A stretch of 64,000 nucleotides of DNA from Vandiemenella viatica (taxonomy: Eukaryota; Arthropoda; Insecta; Orthoptera; Morabidae). The stretch spans positions 174,802,494 through 174,866,493 of the forward strand of contig JARYHS010008074.1 of NCBI GenBank assembly GCA_031002005.1, written 5' to 3'. Below are positions 11,891 through 23,679 of the stretch, in pieces. How positions within the stretch are numbered: the stretch's first letter is position 1; each line of letters opens with the position of its first letter. The position numbers were made by a program, and so were the translations under genes. The notes beneath the pieces are model-generated. The model ran no database searches. It was not told where the DNA came from and worked only from the letters and a program-made list of their open reading frames with translations.

Positions 11891-12599
11891 GCGTGTATGA
11901 GACTGTTCAAAGCCAAATCCCTAGATTGCAGCAGCGGGTAACACAGAAATATCAATAAACTTTTTTTTATTCAATAAATAGCTTTTCTATTATGTTTTTT
12001 TTTTCTGTTACGGAAACACTGTCGCTTTGCTATACAGTTCCAATGTAAACATTTTATTCGCACAGCAACACATATTTCAGAGATGTTGGTATGTTGTGTG
12101 CATTTTGTTCAGTTTGGTTTTATTCTGTTAAGGTCAGAGTGTTTTATATTTTCCTTACTGTTTCGTATTATGTTGCGAGTATTTTGATAAAAAAAATATT
12201 TGTTACAAAAGTACGATTCTACTTTTCATTATATTACAAATAAGAAAAGAAAGGGAAATTAACCCACCACATACCAAAGTGGACGGATGCAATGAGAGAA
12301 CACTAATGCTGACAAACAACTACACAATATTTCGGCATCTGCCTTGCTCACAAATAGAAAAACGGGCCATTAGGCTCGGAACGTGTGTGCACAACGAACG
12401 TTACCTAATGACTAACCGTGTAGTGGGGGGGGGGGGGGGGGAGACGGATAAGGAGTAGACTATCGATATCGGTATGCAATGTCTGAGATACTATATTTAA
12501 TATTTTGGCAGGTGATGGTAAAATGAGCAAATGTAGTAATGGTACGGTATAAACATGCCGGGGGGGGGGGGGGGAATAAGTAGTGATGGGTTAATTGGA
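11891..12599. other. Non-coding; two poly-G tracts, probable PLE 3' region
   Basis: The sequence holds runs of 17 G (12425-12441) and 15 G (12560-12574), and ATATTTCGGCATCTGCC near 12328, the type of motif found near PLE ends. It lies just beyond the stop of the minus-strand PLE frame, so much of 12250-12599 is probably its 3' untranslated part. The 11891-12240 stretch shows nothing recognisable. Confidence 0.5.
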
Positions 12600-13070
12600 A
12601 TTTAATGGTGGTTAAGTCCAGGCGGGTGTCTCGTATCCAGGATATTCTGGTACACTAGTTCCCATCTCCGGAGTTCTGCTGCAGTGGTGCAGTCAGGGAA
12701 AACTCTAACTGCTCTCACAGTAAAACAGTCGTTGAGGTTGTTGGAATCATGGCTATTGGCATGTTCTGGTACTGGAAGGTACAGGTTACGAGTATGGACT
12801 GTTTGTCTGTGGCCATTCATTCTAACAGAGAGTTGCTGTGTGGTGAGGCCTATGTAAGAACTGGTGCAAAAGCGGCAAGTTAGTTGGTATATAAGATGAG
12901 TGGTTGAACAGGTGGCATGTCCAATAATGGGGAAAGTTTCTCCTGTGGTGTGATTGGAATATGTAGTGGTGGGTGGAAGCATGATGCAGGTTTTACAGCG
13001 GGGTCTATTACAAGGATAAGATCCATATGGTGCTTTTGGAGAGTCATTATATTACAAGCATTCAACCTCG
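12600..13070 (-). mobile_element. Penelope-like element, GIY-YIG endonuclease end
   Basis: The minus frame 12982-12602 carries TTHLIYQLTCRFC followed by SSYIGLTTQQLSVRMNGHRQ, the GIY-YIG nuclease signature with Arg and His as seen in PLEs. It ends ELRRWELVYQNILDTRHPPG before a stop. The upstream part (to about 13065) continues in another frame and includes the Cys/His-like linker read across 12880-13065. RT is not present here. The same protein end recurs in diverged form at 23690-24060 and at 54760-55300. Confidence 0.85.
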
Positions 13071-13323
13071 CTATTCATCGCATTTTAATCGCGAAAGTTT
13101 CGCACGGGTCGTCTAGTACCAATTTAATTCTTCATGGTTATGCATGATGAAATTACAGTTGTCCAAAAGTTAAGATATTTTATTTTGTCATATTAGTATG
13201 TTTACACATTGATTTGTGGTTACAAACACATACTGTATAGCAAGTTAAAAAAATCTAGTTTTAAATTATTTAGGTCATTTCTTAATGGTTTCTTAAAATG
13301 CTATTAAATATTGATGATTTTAG
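13071..13323. other. Intron end before the first visible CEBPZ exon
   Basis: AT-rich sequence ending in TTGATGATTTTAG, the acceptor of the exon at 13324. I found no upstream CEBPZ exon between 1 and 13323. One may lie left of the window or be too short to recognise. Confidence 0.5.
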
Positions 13324-13471
13324 GTTCTACTCTGCTCTATACAAGAAATTGCTAGATCCTCAGTTGGGACTCTCTTCACATCAAGCCGTGTTCCTAAATC
13401 TGATGTATCGTTCGATACAAAAAGATACTAGTATACCAAGGCTGTGTGCATTTATCAAACGACTTCTGCAG
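13324..13471 (+). CDS. CEBPZ: CEBPZ/Noc1, internal exon (CBF region)
   Basis: This exon encodes FYSALYKKLLDPQLGLSS and continues to IPRLCAFIKRLLQ, 49 codons. The FYxALYxKLLDP...FLNLxYRSxxxD...RxxAFxKRLLQ pattern is characteristic of the CBF/Noc1 family. That family acts in the nucleolus, in complex with Noc2, in early 60S ribosome assembly, and was named from a human CCAAT-binding factor. The acceptor TTTTAG precedes 13324. The donor CAG|GTAGGT follows 13471. The exon starts on the last base of a codon and ends in phase 0, matching the next exon. It lies among PLE fragments. It is intact as far as seen. Orthology is inferred from family pattern and exon order. Confidence 0.88.
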
Positions 13472-13629
13472 GTAGGTGTTTATCTTTTTTTGTATCTTAG
13501 CTTTGTTTTGTTTATTGACCCAAGAAACATTGATTCTCTCTCTTTCTCTTTCTCTCTCTGTGTGGTGTGTTTTTGTTGCCAGCCTCCATCATCTGTTGGA
13601 AGTATTAGGTTGAATTTCTCTACCTCTTC

Positions 13630-13745
13630 TTGAGATATATATATATGGAAAGGACAGATAAAATACACCCAACACTCACCCAAAGTTGAAGGGAGGAGGG
13701 CAGCAGCAACACAAAACAACACACAAACAAATAAAATAAAATATT
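13630..13745. repeat. Dispersed repeat related to PLE ends (copy 1)
   Basis: After GATATATATATATGGAAAGG the sequence reads ACACCCAACACTCACCC, then GGGCAGCAGCAACACAAAAC. Similar wording recurs at about 20020-20140 and 54190-54470: an AT microsatellite, CCAACACTTACC or CCACCACTTACC, and AACACAC with A/C-rich runs. In the third case it lies beside clear PLE coding sequence, so I read it as a PLE terminal region. Confidence 0.5.
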
Positions 13746-13789
13746 TTGGGTATATTACCCAAAATAGTGTAGAAATTCCATGTGGCAGG

Positions 13790-13845
13790 GAGCAGTTCTC
13801 AAGCCGACATGTTTTTACCGATATGTGGATGACACATTGTAAGAA
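13790..13845 (+). mobile_element. Penelope-like RT fragment (YVDD motif)
   Basis: The plus frame from 13795 reads VLKPTCFYRYVDDTL and then a stop. This is the catalytic palm motif C of a PLE reverse transcriptase with both aspartates. Only about 16 codons are recognisable. In intact elements this motif lies just upstream of the WPHG block, which reappears at about 15520. The two pieces could therefore be parts of one element separated by 1.6 kb of other sequence. Confidence 0.65.
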
Positions 13846-13849
13846 CCTC

Positions 13850-15475
13850 AGAATTTGTTAAATTCTACATCTCGTCACTACAGGATATGGGGTACGGAAA
13901 TCATACAGAAGCCAATACTGCAGCTCATAGCCAAATGCAGAGCGATTTAAAATCTGAAAAGTAAATCAACATGTAATAACAGCTTTAAATAGACTTAATA
14001 ATAGAAAGCAACCTTTAAACTCACCTAAATCATTGCAATCCTCAATAGTTCAGCTTGTAAACACTTGATTTTCGTTACGAGACCATATCACTATTTTTCA
14101 ACACTTTTCAATGCGATTAAAATTGTTTATAATAATAACCAACTGGGAGAGTAAAAATTATGATAAATCAACAGTTTCAGGCAGAATAAATGAAGAAAAA
14201 CATGACTTAAACCATTGTCAAACACACTCGCATTTTCAACACCATGTAACGTCATGTTTTAAGTAGTTTCAGGAGTCAACTGATAATTTTTACGTAACAA
14301 CAAAGGACACTGCACAACATATAAAACTTTTGAAGCATTTCATATAGTTAGCAAGCACTAAATCAGTTTTAAATGCAATTACGCAGTAGAGAAGAATGAC
14401 GCCAACTACAGATTCGAATTGTGGATGATTTAACACTCGTCAGTAAATAAAATCACATTCAAAATGTAGTATGAATAGAGCAAGAGGCTGTGCCAAAGAC
14501 CATTTTTCAAAATATACATTTCTTTAATAGCTGTTTAACAAAATAGTAAGTTTCGACAAATGGCGACTTCCCGATACATCACTTCGGTTTTTGTGAGATT
14601 GATAACTTTTAAAATATACCACATACAGAAAAAACATAAACAGTTCTGTAAACCAGAGGGACCATAGAACACTGTGACATAGGTTTTAAAATCTGAATTT
14701 GAAAAATCATACAAAATGTTGAAAAATCTTGAACCGGATGGCCAACTTGGGAAAGTCCCGCTGCTGACCCAAAATCGGTATTGCTGCGCGGAACACATTT
14801 GACTTATTTACAGCAAACTGAGTAACTTTAGAGGGATAGCCATCATAAACAAAATCAATCAATAGACCACAAACAATACACTGCAAAATTTTGAGTACTA
14901 GAGGTTGCAGAATTTTTCCAAACTATATTTAGTAGCAGGAAGCTACAGGTGTCGTAGGTCCATGGTTATATAAGGACTAGCGGTCATGAGGACGCCATCA
15001 TTTGAACATTTGGTCGAAAGTCTTGGAAGCAGACTTTGTGCTGCACGGAGCTGAGTTTATCTGCCTGAGGCCTTCTGGGTAGTCCCAGGAGTGGCGCAAA
15101 CCATCATACTGTTTTGGCAGACATCATGAATTTTCGGAACGTGTAACTTGTGCATTTTAAAATTTGTTTTAACAGGGGTCGGTCAGTTTTATTCCTCTTC
15201 ATTCCTTGCAGTTTAGGAAATGATTTGTCCAATAGCCAATTTCAACTGTAATTGTGACTTTGAAGAATATATTGAAAATTTTTATTTAAACAGTGCGTAT
15301 TTCTCATTAGTGCATATTAACCTTTTCTTTCCTGAGGATAATTAGGGAAGTGGCGGCCGTAATTTCTTAAAGTTGATTCATCCAGGCTCATACGCGGTTT
15401 AACAGTTGGATCAGTGAATATTTTGACAGTACTGAAAGCAAGTTGTAGGTTAGTTAAGATGATTGAACCAATACT
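13850..15475. other. Intronic sequence, no recognisable gene
   Basis: AT-rich DNA in the first visible CEBPZ intron. The open frame at 14798-14535 (minus, 87 codons) has no recognised motif and may be chance. The 14940-15130 stretch is less AT-rich but also unassigned. It may contain whatever was inserted between the PLE RT pieces at 13795 and 15520. Confidence 0.4.
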
Positions 15476-15479
15476 GCAG

Positions 15480-16650
15480 TGCCGGTATTGGTTATCTCCC
15501 TTACAACGTTTGTGGTGTGGCCCCATGGTAGCAAGACTTTATATAAGTTTCTGGACTATCTTGACGGAATTCACCCTAGGATGAAGTTCACTATGGAAAT
15601 GGACGGTCACCTACCTTTCCTCAACATCTTAATTGAAAGAAAGTCGGACGGAACGCTAGGGCATAGTGTATAAAGAAAATCGACCCACACGGACCAATAT
15701 CTGGTCGCCACAAGTTTCCAACATCCTGTGCAGCATAATCCTGTTTTAAATACTCTTGTGCATATGGCTAGAGCCAAAGACAGCCTGCCACAAGAACTGG
15801 AACACCTGAGAACTGTCTTCAGGCGGAATGGGTACACCGAGAGGCAGATAGAAAGTGCAATTGAATGTAAGCTGGGGAAAATCCCAGTCCAACAGGAAGA
15901 AACGCCCAAGGTCACCGCCTTTCCGCCATTTGCCGGATACACCTCGGGGAAAATTGGCAGAATCCTCACATGGCATGGATTAAAATGTTTCAGCCGGCCA
16001 CCAGCCAAAATACGAGACTGCCTCCATTCAGTCAAGGATAATCTTGGGCTAAGAGTTCCGGAGATTTATAGAATTCCATGCGAGTGTGGAAAGACTTACA
16101 TCGGTCAAGCTATCCACACTATAGAAAACCAGTGTGAGGAACATAAAAGCCACCTCCGCCTAGGACAGTACATCAAACCAGCGATCGCCGAGCATGTGAA
16201 CGACCATGGCCACAGAGTAGAGTTCAATAATGTTAGGATACTGGCTAGAACTTCCATTTTTGAGAATCTGTTATCAAAGAAGCGATCGAAATTCGACTGG
16301 CTAACACATTCAATAGAGACAGTGGTCTATGTCTTAGTGAGGCATGGAAACCAGCCTAGGCAAGAATCCGCAGAGAATGTTGTACCTCTGTCCAGCTGCC
16401 GCCATAGAGGGCTCCATATTAGGTCAGGCCGCAATGAGAACTGTAGCCGCGCCCTCTGGCAGCTAGCCGCCAGACTCGGTCATACATATAACAAGTGCAG
16501 CACCCGAGCTATCTCAGTATCTATGGGTCAGCTGACCAGTGCAGATGTCTCCACACGGCGGAGCTAGTCATCGAAATATCGTGTATACACAACACAATCC
16601 GGCGGTACACCCATGAAGACTTCATTTCTCTAAGACTACTATGTGTGGCA
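15480..16650 (+). mobile_element. Penelope-like element: RT thumb and GIY-YIG endonuclease
   Basis: The plus frames 15479-15673 and 15728-16567 form one protein end broken by a stop and frameshift. The order is VVWPHGSKTLYKFLDYL (after motif C), MEMDGHLPFLNILI, DSLPQELEHLRTVFRRNGY (RT thumb), then YRIPCECGKTYIGQA (GIY-YIG), EEHKSHLRLG, AIAEHVNDHGHRVEF and VRILAR. The GIY-YIG module is only slightly altered. Beyond 16330 the frame continues without recognised domains and is probably 3' untranslated sequence. CGAAATATCGTGTATACACA at 16574 resembles PLE 3' ends. This differs in sequence from the PLE family at 12600-13070, so at least two PLE lineages are present. Confidence 0.9.
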
Positions 16651-17239
16651 TTCCTGTGTCCTGAATTAGGTCTAGTGTTAGTTTTTATTCACAATAATGG
16701 TTTTATTCCACACTGCCTTTGTAATATCTGCATATTATTCAAACATAGATATGGAAAATATCCAGAATAGGTAGAAAATGATTAAATTTTAATAAAAAAA
16801 ATTTACAGTGTACGACAGCTTGCAGTTCTAAACACACAGATATTCAAGGCAGTCAGTTTGGAGAGCAGAATTCCTATAAATTGATCTCTGTTTAAAGTGT
16901 AACATACAAGTTACTGGTTTGTTAGAATGCCTCAGAGCGGCTGTGTTTGTTAGTGAAATATTTTTTTTTTTTTTTTTTATTTGACTAATTAATAACAATT
17001 ATGATAATCGTGAGAGGGAAAATGCTTTTAAGCAGCGGAAATGAGAAAGGATAGAGAGAGTAAACACAACATTTACATATAAAGGCACAGTGAACACGAA
17101 AAGAAAAGATCACAAGTGCTGGTGGAAATTTTTCTTTTTACATACCTGCTTTCACATTAAACAAAACTCACTTTATATACTTCCCGTGTTTACTGTAACT
17201 TGTTTAACATCTTTTTTTAATAACTTATTATAGTCTTTG
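16651..17239. other. Intronic sequence, poly-T tract
   Basis: AT-rich sequence with a T run at about 16961-16978. No coding signal or repeat family was recognised. Confidence 0.5.
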
Positions 17240-18050
17240 ACATCTGTAGATGCAAATGAAATCTCCCCAATTCTTTGTGCCCCAAATCAGGTGCCAATTT
17301 TGGTCATGTTTTTCTCTAAACATCCAATATGATCATAATTCTTCTCCCAATATCCATCCAGGCTTCATTGCAAGTGAATTCACATCTGGTGATCTAGGTG
17401 GTCATATCATTTGCCTGAATTGTTCAGAACGTTCCTCAAATCTATCATTCATTCTTTTGGCCTGATGACCTGACAATTTGTCATCATGGAAAAGTCAATT
17501 TTATGGATACATGATGGTCATGGTTAGCTGCAAATGTTCTCCAAGTAGCTGATCATAACTATTCCAGTTAATGGTCAGTTCAGTTAAACAGAAAGTCCTT
17601 GTCGATTCCATGTAAACACATCCCATACCAGAATCACCAACAGCTTGTACAGTGTCTTCCTAACAACCTGGGTCCCTGATCTCATAGGTTGTGCACCATA
17701 CTGGAACGCTACTATCAGTTCGTACCAATTGGAATCTGACAACATAACCAGAAGCACTAGTGTCAAGTCTTCTGCTGCCGTGTCTTACCAATTCCACATT
17801 TTGCTGCATTGTCCATATGAACACATCCCACATTAAGTAATGCTGTTCGCTGACACATTGATGCCTGTCTGTCAACACTGACACCTCAGTGCAGACGTTG
17901 CTGGTCTCGGTCATTAAGTGGGCTTGGGTCGGCCGCTGTGTTGTGCGCGGTAGGAGGTCAAAAATTACATATCCATGGCACACTCTTGACACTGTCAATA
18001 AAGAAATGTTGATTTCATGAATGGTTTCCATAATGGAATGTTACATGCAT
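17240..18050 (-). mobile_element. Tc1-like transposase relic
   Basis: On the minus strand, INISLLTVSRVCHGYV (about 18010-17960) is a Tc1 helix-turn-helix block. VPVWCTTYEIRDPGC at about 17705-17661 precedes VQAVGDSGMGCVYMEST (usually a GGGSVMVWG-type block). Further on, HDDKLSGHQAKR and EERSEQFRQMI*PPRSPDVN (about 17490-17375) match the region around the second and third catalytic acids. Stops interrupt every part and the QDN aspartate context is altered. Terminal repeats were not located. Confidence 0.75.
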
Positions 18051-19125
18051 CAAGCACCAGCTACCATTCCACAACCAAAGTCTGTTAATTCATGCCATAC
18101 GGCCATAATCATATCAGAAAACCTTTCATGTGATAAATGATAGCACAAATGAAAACCCCTAACTATGTATGGCACATTTATAGGTTTAGTCTGCAGAATG
18201 ACTGCTATCTGGACATTTGTGTCTTCTTATCCTATGAGTTTTGGCACTTCACTGCATAATCCAAAGTCTGCTCATTCAATCTCTTAACTTCCAATGATTG
18301 AATGCCACCCAAGTTCCTTCATTATATTAATCATTCATTGTTCACTAACAAAACTAGTGGATCCCTTGTTAATCCCTCCAATTCGCATATTGATACCCCT
18401 AATGTGATTCCCGTATAACCAACCAAACTCAAACAAAATGTATGATCAAGGTGTTTTGTATTTGTGTTACCTCACTTCTCTGCAACATTTCCAGTAGAAG
18501 TGGGTTTTGAAACACTCTAAATGTGATGAAAATCGCTTACCTTTCTTATATTCATCTATTAATGTCAGGCAGAGTAAATTTATTTGTAAGATCGTGTAGA
18601 ACAACATTCTAACAGGTTATATCTATGCAATGACTAAGCCTGGAAAACTGGAAGTCAAATACAGGGCTGTGATTAGTTTTTAGGAGTGCTGGTGAGACTA
18701 TTTATGTTGAGGATGGGTGACAGCATGGAAGATTTGCTTTTGTACAAGATATGGAGGGTACTGGTTTGAAATGAGGGTTTTTAATTGATTTTGGGAATTT
18801 TGGGAGAGTGATTTATCATTGGAATAAATACTTTTGCCATGGAAGGCAAGGACATAAGGAAGGGAATATTTGGTGTGGAATGTAGAAATGTAGAAATTGC
18901 TGCAAATTAGTGGATTTGATATGGACAGAGGTGTGAATTGCACCATGCCGTAGAACAATGTCCACACTGGGGAACTTTATTTGCATGTGGGAGTGTGTCC
19001 TGATGAAGTTAGTGAAACAGCTATTGCCAAGGGAATTGATGAAGTCAAGGTGTTGTGTTGAGACTGGAAATATATCATACTGTATCTGGTGATATACTTA
19101 ATAAGTGATATACTCAAGTACATCA
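18051..19125. other. Intronic sequence, no recognisable gene
   Basis: The minus open frame at 18967-18698 (89 codons) has no recognised motif. TTAGTGAAACAGCTATTGCC-like wording near 19008 may belong to the PLE RT fragment that follows, but this is not demonstrable by eye. Confidence 0.4.
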
Positions 19126-19129
19126 GCAG

Positions 19130-19340
19130 ATACATGGCACTGCCATGTGTACTCACATGGTCTTATTCTGTGGTAACCTATTACTAGATCGTCTGGAGGC
19201 ACATTTCTTGAATCACAAGCCCTTTAAGCACATTGTGTGGTTCAGATATATAGCTGATATGTTATGATCTGTACTCACAGTGAAAATCAACTCCTAGACT
19301 TCCTCAATTCACTTAAAGTTTATATACATGAGCAATAAAT
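19130..19340 (+). mobile_element. Penelope-like RT fragment, catalytic Asp lost
   Basis: The plus frame reads FCGNLLLDRLEAHFLNHKPF followed by KHIVWFRYIADML and a stop, then LDFLNSLK in another register. The layout (xNLxxxxLE...FKxxxWxRYxxDxx...LDFLNS) is that of PLE RT motifs B to D. YVDD is here YIAD, so the first metal-binding Asp is Ala. This is a short, dead fragment. Confidence 0.65.
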
Positions 19341-20586
19341 TTGAAACACTTATTTCAAGAGTTGGTTTCAATGTCCATGTAAACACATCTGAAAGTGAAC
19401 ACTTTAAAAATTTTGCCTGATACTTTCATAGAGAAAATGTCGGAAGAAAAAGGTCAAGGGGGAAAAGTGAAGTATTTGCTTTAATTTCTGATTGGGAACT
19501 TTTTGATTGAAACCTGGAAGCCCAACATCCAAGAGCTGGAACAGTAGAGAAGAAGAGGGTCGACATACAGTTGTCTGTCACAGGCCCACTATGAGGCCTA
19601 CATGACCCAGCAGCCAATGGGAGAGCAGCTTCTACAGCGGCCTCATATGTGTCTGCTAGCCGCTTGGTATTTACATGAACCAGAATTGCGAGGCAATCAC
19701 TGTCAGTGATGTGGTCCTGCAGCATCGACTTCACCCTACCACTTCACCTGATAATAACAGCGGAGGTATCTGTTGGAACTTATCTGGCAGAACACATTAG
19801 AAGAATTTTTTGAATTGTACACCAGGGAAGACTCAGTTCTCACGATAAAAATACATTTATCACATTGAATACAAATTACACATTTCACAGACAGAAGGCA
19901 ACATATCCATATCTTAACAAGTTGGTAGTAGATGGAACCTTTATTTGAAAATAAGTATAGCCTTTGGAAGAGCATATTAGCCACCTGAAAAAGTGGAAAT
20001 GTCCTAAGAGTAATGATGATATATATATATATATAAAACAATGAAATCAAGACACTAAGTAACGGAAATGAGCCACCACTTACCTTTAGATGATGGATGT
20101 GGGGCATGAACACACAGAAAAGACACAAACACAAATTTGTGTTTCCCTATCTTAATTTGATTCCTATATATTAAAAAACCTATTCATATATTTTCTATGT
20201 TTTAATGCTGTTTGATCATAGTGTTTAATCTTTTTTTTTGTCTCGATATATTTTTAGTTAACAAATATAATTTGCTGTAGGTGACTACTACTTATAGACC
20301 ATTTTCCATTTTTGCTGAAACAAATGCTTGGCATTGAAAATTCATGAAATTCTATGTTCAGTCTGCACAAAGAGTCATATTATAAGAAAATCTGTTACTA
20401 GACTTTGAAATTATTATTATTGTGTTTTTTTCTATAGAAAAAAAAATTGCACAGAGTATATCACCTGTTCTCTTCATAATGGAGTAAAATTTAACATTTT
20501 TAAAGATTAGAAACTGATTTTTGTTTAGACAAATTGCCTTTACACTGCTTGTATGTTAACTTCAGTTACATTTAAAAATGTTCCAG
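19341..20586. repeat. Intron with dispersed PLE-related repeat (copy 2 at about 20020-20140)
   Basis: ATATATATATATATA at 20019-20034 is followed by GAGCCACCACTTACCTTTAG and GGCATGAACACACAGAAAAG (20070-20125). This matches the layout at 54218-54275 and more loosely 13630-13745. The minus open frame at 19734-19426 has no recognised motif. The region ends in AAAATGTTCCAG, the acceptor for the exon at 20587. Confidence 0.5.
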
Positions 20587-20757
20587 ATATGCCTATACCT
20601 ACCAGTCTCTCTGGTATGTGGAATTTTATACATGATATCTCAGGTTATAAACAAAAGGAATGAGCTTTCAGCATTGAAAATGACTAACCGTATCTTAAAA
20701 TCTGTCAACGTAGATGACAGTAGTGGTGATGAGCACTATAGTGATGTACCAGATGAG
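20587..20757 (+). CDS. CEBPZ: CEBPZ/Noc1, internal exon (end of CBF region, acidic linker)
   Basis: 57 codons from acceptor TTCCAG to donor GAG|GTGTGT, phase 0 at both ends. The first part (PVSLVCGILYMISQVINKR) continues the alpha-helical repeat after KRLLQ of the previous exon. In the family this position has a CGxLYLxSExLK pattern. The second half (VDDSSGDEHYSDVPDE) is the start of the acidic linker that follows in CEBPZ proteins. The intron on its left is 7115 bp; the one on its right is 17014 bp. An alternative donor a few bases upstream (GAT|GTACCA) would fit GT but is weaker. Confidence 0.85.
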
Positions 20758-22137
20758 GTGTGTAACGTCTTTATACTATTTAATTTGAGCAAGAATCAAA
20801 ATTTTAAAGCCACTACTTAGCAATGCTGAAGACAGTAGTACTGCAATAACAAAAAATAAGAGGAGCACGAATATACAATAAAGATAGATTTTTGCATGTC
20901 ACCCTATCACCTGTCTCATTTAATATTTCATATGTCACGTGATTAAGGAATCATCTGAATAATTGCATGTTCATGTTTTTTTTTTTTTTCTTCTTCCCCT
21001 CTCTCATCATTGCAGTACCCTTGACTTAATTTAGAATGTGATGTGAAAATTTCCTTTAGTCTTGTTCATATTTAGAATAGTTTTCTGTTCCAGTATTATG
21101 TGATGTGTAATATTATTTCAAACTGAAATAGTGCTTTTTTTACCATGTAAAATTCTCTCTCACACTATGTTATGAGGTTTTTTTTTTGAAAAATGTATTT
21201 GCTTTTTAGCACTTAGGATTGATTCATAGTAAACACAGCAGTGATTGAAGTAGCCTATATAGCATATCATAATGGATGTTGTCTGAAATTACCATTGATT
21301 AAATTTGTGTCTTTTTAAATTAAGTTTTTGCTGTGGGCTTAACCTTTGCTGCTGTAGTAGAGTGTTTGTTAAGCTGTTTCACTATAAAGTACTGCTGTCC
21401 TTGTTAAAATTAAGCTTCTCTGCCTTAATAATAGGACGTGATAAGGACCACTTACTTGATGTATATGTTTCAGCAAAATTCAAAGAATGTAACAATTTTT
21501 TTGGATCAATGCAGTAGGAGATATTGTTCCACATTGCATTTTTACTTCATGCAATGTTGAATCAAATATTAAAAATTACTCTATTTGAATTTTATACAAT
21601 ATTTTAGACTATTTTTTCCTTTCTGCATTTATTTCGAAGAAAATATGCAAATGTAAAGTGTTAATATGGAAAGAAAATATACATTAGACCCATACCTTCC
21701 AGGGCAATTTTGCAGCATACATCTGGTCTGTTTTTATGAACATGGCTGCGGACTGTACTCCAGGGACACTAGCAGTAGGATTTTTGAAACATCAGAGATA
21801 TCAGACATTAGCGATTAATGTGTTGGTGATGAAAGGAAAAAAAAATAAAAACAACAAACTGAATTGTCATGTGTGGAAAATGTAGCATGGACCACTGTAG
21901 AATATAACCATAGCACACATGATTTGCAGATGCCATATTTTCATGTCCGATAAAGTCACTGTTACTCTACACAATTAAATGTGTCTAGCGATGTAATAAA
22001 AATAAATATATTATTAATTGCTCGGAAATAAATTGAAATAGCTATAGGTCAAGAAGAGTAATATTCCTTTGATCATGGCCGCTTAGATAGCGACCGAGTA
22101 CAGCGTTGTCTCTGAAGTACAGTCCATTCTCATGTTA
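20758..22137. other. Intronic sequence, no recognisable gene
   Basis: AT-rich sequence with T runs near 20977 and 21180. The open frame at 21305-21517 has no recognised motif. I see nothing else assignable. Confidence 0.5.
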
Positions 22138-23335
22138 TACTATGTTCAGACAGGAAGGGCGGGTCAAGGTCACTCCGCTCTATCCCCACCCCGCTACCCC
22201 AGCCCCTACAGGCGAAGGGGAAACAGCTGCCGCGCATGCACAAACGTCATCACGACGTATGTGGTACAATATGTTGCATCTAATTTGATGATTTCTTCAG
22301 AAAATCCAACATTATAACTATTTGTCGTGACAAAAATGAGTGAATCGTTATGTCATAGAAATTTCGTGTTTACCAATTTATATATTAATAAATATAAAAA
22401 TTATTTACATATCAATGAATAAAACTTACTGCTTCCAATCATTATTTTTAGTATTAAAAGTTGTGCAAGACATTTCGACGATTAAATACAATTTTTAGAT
22501 GTCTTTCCCAGTGGGAGTTAATTCTCTAAACACGTCGTTTAAATTTTGAAATGAAAGTGATATTTACTCGAAGCGATAGTTTCTGTTTACAGAAATCGTT
22601 AATGAGACCACCATTGCGTTTAGTGTGTCGCCAAATAAACTTCTTTGCGTGATTTTGATTTACCCACGTCTCGTCAAGGTAGATGACAGGTCGAAGAGGA
22701 TGTTCCTTCCTTAAATCGTGGATTTTTCTTAAAAATGAGGCCCTTGCTGCAATAATGTCTGTCCTTTCCATCAGAAAACGTCTACCATCATTACATTTTC
22801 TGTATATGAAGTTGAGTGCTTTTAATAATTTATACGCCTCCAGTGTAGTTAATTTTCTCTTTCAGTACCTCCCTCAATTTTCGTAAGGTAGGGTATTGAC
22901 CTCGGTCATAAAATTCTAGAACGGAACCTCGAATGACATCTTTCTGAAAGTCATCCATCTCCATGACCAGTTTTTCTCGGTGAATGTTTTTCTTTGGCTC
23001 AGCTGGGCTTCGCTACGTACACGCTGCATGGTTCGTAACAATATGCCGTCATTTTTAGCAGTTCCCTAAAAAGTATATTAACTTCCTCTTCAGAGTTTTC
23101 TAACGTCTTAAAAAACTCTACACATAAAAAATAATGTCGCCTAATGTAACAACTATCTGATGCCATTTCATTTTTATAACGGTGTATCGTAATAAACACG
23201 ACAATACTGTGACAAACGACAATGCCTGTAGGCAGCGGTCTGCTTGGAGGGGAAGGCTTCTGGAGGGGGTGGTGAGGTGAGGCGCAGGACGAGGGGAATA
23301 TGACCTTGACACGCCACTTGAGAGTGAATATAGTA
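22138..23335 (-). mobile_element. Tc1/mariner-superfamily (IS630-like) transposon with TIRs
   Basis: The element is bounded by TA at 22136-22137 and 23336-23337. Left end TACTATGTTCAGACAGGAAG and right end (reverse complement) TACTATATTCACTCTCAAGT are inverted repeats that continue through GTCAAGGTCA, about 35 bp. On the minus strand the coding remnant runs about 22970-22526. It starts FQKDVIRGSVLEFYDRGQYP, then TLRKLREVLKEKI, and after a frameshift RTDIIAARASFLRKI and RPVIYLDETWVNQNH. YLDETWVN carries the first catalytic Asp of a DDE/D transposase. The C-terminal catalytic part is missing, so this is an internally deleted copy of about 1.2 kb. Confidence 0.85.
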
Positions 23336-23679
23336 TAGTAAAAATAGACCACATGTATGCTGCAAGATAGACATTTACCAGGGGTGAATTTTCTGGCATT
23401 TTCCTTACTCTTCAAGTCAACTTGTGTGCTCACATTCAAAACACCTACATGAATGGTTTGTATTTTAGTGTTGGTGATAATGATTTGAGTTGAGGGGGTT
23501 TGACAAAAACAATATTGTTTATAATGTTATTTGCAGAAAATAAATTAATTGTAAGGTAATTCTTAAAGAAATATATTAGGAAAAATGTATTTGTAGTTAC
23601 TTCCGCAGCTCCTTCCCAGAAATGCATTTCATTCTCTCCACAATCCATCCAAGAATGCCCCTCATCACTTTCAGCATAC

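Noticed and set aside
13298..13323. Coding start upstream of 13324
   Set aside because: The frame is open, but TTTTAG marks a splice acceptor and the residues before it are intronic in composition.
13480..13722. Low-complexity open frame
   Set aside because: Driven by CT/GA microsatellite and repeat sequence after a CEBPZ donor site.
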